Source: S015-6 sp964384945
GTDB lineage: Bacteria > Desulfobacterota > DSWW01
Length of the DNA stretch: 64,000 nt
NCBI GenBank assembly: GCA_964384945.1
Contig: CAYLMK010000011.1
Span: forward strand, 1-64,000
Direction of reading: 5' to 3'
Both the position numbers and the translations under genes were made by a program. The notes below the pieces were generated by a model that did no database searches, was not told the origin of the DNA, and was given only the letters and a program-made list of their open reading frames with translations. Shown piece after piece: positions 63,032-64,000 of the stretch (positions within the stretch are counted from its first letter, which is position 1; each line of letters opens with the position of its first letter).

Positions 63032-64000
63032 CTACTGGCTGCCTGACCCGTGACCCCTACCCCCTGCGCCTTTGGACCGATCCGCCCTTTCGTAAGCGGT
63101 GATGATGTCCTGAACGAGCCTGTGCCGCACCACGTCTTCCTCGCTGAAATACTGGAAGCGAATCCCCTTGAGGTCGCGAAGGACGTTCTGCACCTCCACC
63201 AGGCCGGAGACCTTGTCGGGAGGGAGGTCAATCTGGGTGATATCGCCCGTGATGACCGCCTTCGAGTGGAAACCCAGCCTTGTCAGGAACATCTTCATCT
63301 GCTCCGAGGTGCTGTTCTGCGCCTCGTCCAGGATCACGAAGCTGTCGTTCAGGGTCCTCCCGCGCATGAAGGCCAGGGGTGCGACCTCGATCTCCCCGGT
63401 TTCCACCATCCGCGATGCCCTCTCGTAGTCCATCATATCGTGGAGGGCGTCATACAGAGGCCGAAGGTACGGGTTCACCTTTTCGTAGAGATTGCCGGGG
63501 AGGAACCCGAGTTTTTCCCCTGCTTCGACCGCAGGCCGCGCCAAAACGATGCGCATCACCTCTCTGCGCATGAGGGCCGACACGGCCATCGCCATCGCGA
63601 GAAAGGTCTTGCCCGTCCCGGCGGGGCCGATACCGAACACGATGTCATGGCTGCGAATGGCATCGATGTACTCCTTCTGCCCGATACTCTTCGGAGTGAT
63701 CCGTCGCTTCGTCGGGGCCAGGTAGACCACGTCCAGGAAGACCTCCCTGAGGTCCGCCCCCGGATGGCGTTTCAGCATCCGGGCCGCGCAATCGACATCC
63801 GTGGGGTGGATCGGGAACCCCTGCTGCTGAATCTGGTAGAGCTCCTCAAGGAGCCTGTAGGCCAGGTCGACCGAGCTTTCTTCGCCGCGTATCCGCACCG
63901 TCTCTCCACGGGCGGAGAGTTCAACGCCCAGCTCTTTTTCGACCCGCCTCAGATTCTCGTCTCGGGGGCCGTACAGGGCCTGCACGTTCCCGGGGGCTTC
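63032..64000 (-). CDS. phoH: PhoH-like ATPase (5' end beyond the window)
   Basis: Predicted RNA-associated ATPase, 322 residues visible; the frame continues past base 64000, so the N-terminus is missing. A KH-like start is followed by GPAGTGKTFLAMAMA (Walker A), LARPAVEAGEKLGFLPG and VILDEAQNST (Walker B). The last dozen residues (GAGGRGHGSGSQ) are glycine-rich, not conserved, and encoded by heptamer repeats. A 183-bp gap before ybeY holds nothing recognisable. Confidence 0.93.
   Translation of the reverse strand, partial: EAPGNVQALYGPRDENLRRVEKELGVELSARGETVRIRGEESSVDLAYRLLEELYQIQQQGFPIHPTDVDCAARMLKRHPGADLREVFLDVVYLAPTKRRITPKSIGQKEYIDAIRSHDIVFGIGPAGTGKTFLAMAMAVSALMRREVMRIVLARPAVEAGEKLGFLPGNLYEKVNPYLRPLYDALHDMMDYERASRMVETGEIEVAPLAFMRGRTLNDSFVILDEAQNSTSEQMKMFLTRLGFHSKAVITGDITQIDLPPDKVSGLVEVQNVLRDLKGIRFQYFSEEDVVRHRLVQDIITAYERADRSKGAGGRGHGSGSQ
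63039..63066 (-). repeat. Four G-rich heptamer repeats at the phoH 3' end
   Basis: Minus-strand units CAGGGGG, TAGGGGT, CACGGGT and CAGGCAG, encoding the PhoH tail. They resemble the lpxB-end repeats at 48590-48617. Confidence 0.55.

Overview
This 64 kb window is GC-rich, gene-dense DNA from a Gram-negative bacterium. It most resembles an anaerobic deltaproteobacterium (Desulfobacterota, in the Syntrophobacter/Desulfo-type range). The evidence is a full lipid A / outer-membrane assembly operon in deltaproteobacterial order, together with oxygen-sensitive CoA chemistry: a 4-hydroxybutyryl-CoA dehydratase, a 2-hydroxyacyl-CoA dehydratase pair, a corrinoid methyltransferase fusion and a ferredoxin-nitroreductase. 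No rRNA, tRNA, CRISPR array, phage or complete insertion sequence was seen. The taxonomic call is an inference from gene content only.

Region 1 (1-20.4 kb) is accessory catabolism in short, often divergent units. It holds FAD glycerol-3-phosphate dehydrogenase, a DUF374 acyltransferase, an operon of an FGGY sugar kinase and a saccharopine-dehydrogenase-like reductase, an iron-sulfur flavoprotein, a VOC protein, two acyl-CoA synthetases, a Tat-type lipoprotein of the PLP alanine-racemase/D-threonine-aldolase fold, a URO-D methyltransferase fused to its corrinoid protein, a SAM methyltransferase, two 2-hydroxyacyl-CoA dehydratase subunits and a C45-type amide hydrolase.

Region 2 (20.5-29.7 kb) starts with two decayed transporter remnants, then a TolC-like / CusB-like / very large CusA-like metal efflux operon and a ZupT-type zinc transporter.

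Region 3 (29.7-41.0 kb) is a second fermentation-type segment. A small CGGC protein is translationally coupled to an AbfD-type 4-hydroxybutyryl-CoA dehydratase that keeps all four cluster ligands. It is followed by a PlsC acyltransferase, a coupled ferredoxin-nitroreductase and methyltransferase pair, a CoA-transferase/GNAT fusion behind GntR-like operator palindromes, an aldo/keto-reductase-like protein, an SDR, an arylsulfotransferase-like lipoprotein and a small zinc-ribbon protein with a strict 10-residue repeat.

Region 4 (41.1-64.0 kb, all on the minus strand) is envelope biogenesis plus translation. In transcription order it reads phoH (cut by the window end), ybeY, prfB with a programmed frameshift, lysS, two LolC/E proteins, lolD, bamA, skp, lpxD, fabZ, lpxA, a GnnA-like oxidoreductase, lpxB, a DUF374-LpxK fusion, an LpxL acyltransferase, a GmhB-HldE2 fusion, a heptosyltransferase, a Trm112-like zinc ribbon and an O-antigen ligase. 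Many neighbours overlap by 4 nt, so most of it is probably one long operon running from the lysS promoter. The chain makes lipid A, heptose core and ligated O-antigen, and supplies part of the Lol and Bam machinery.
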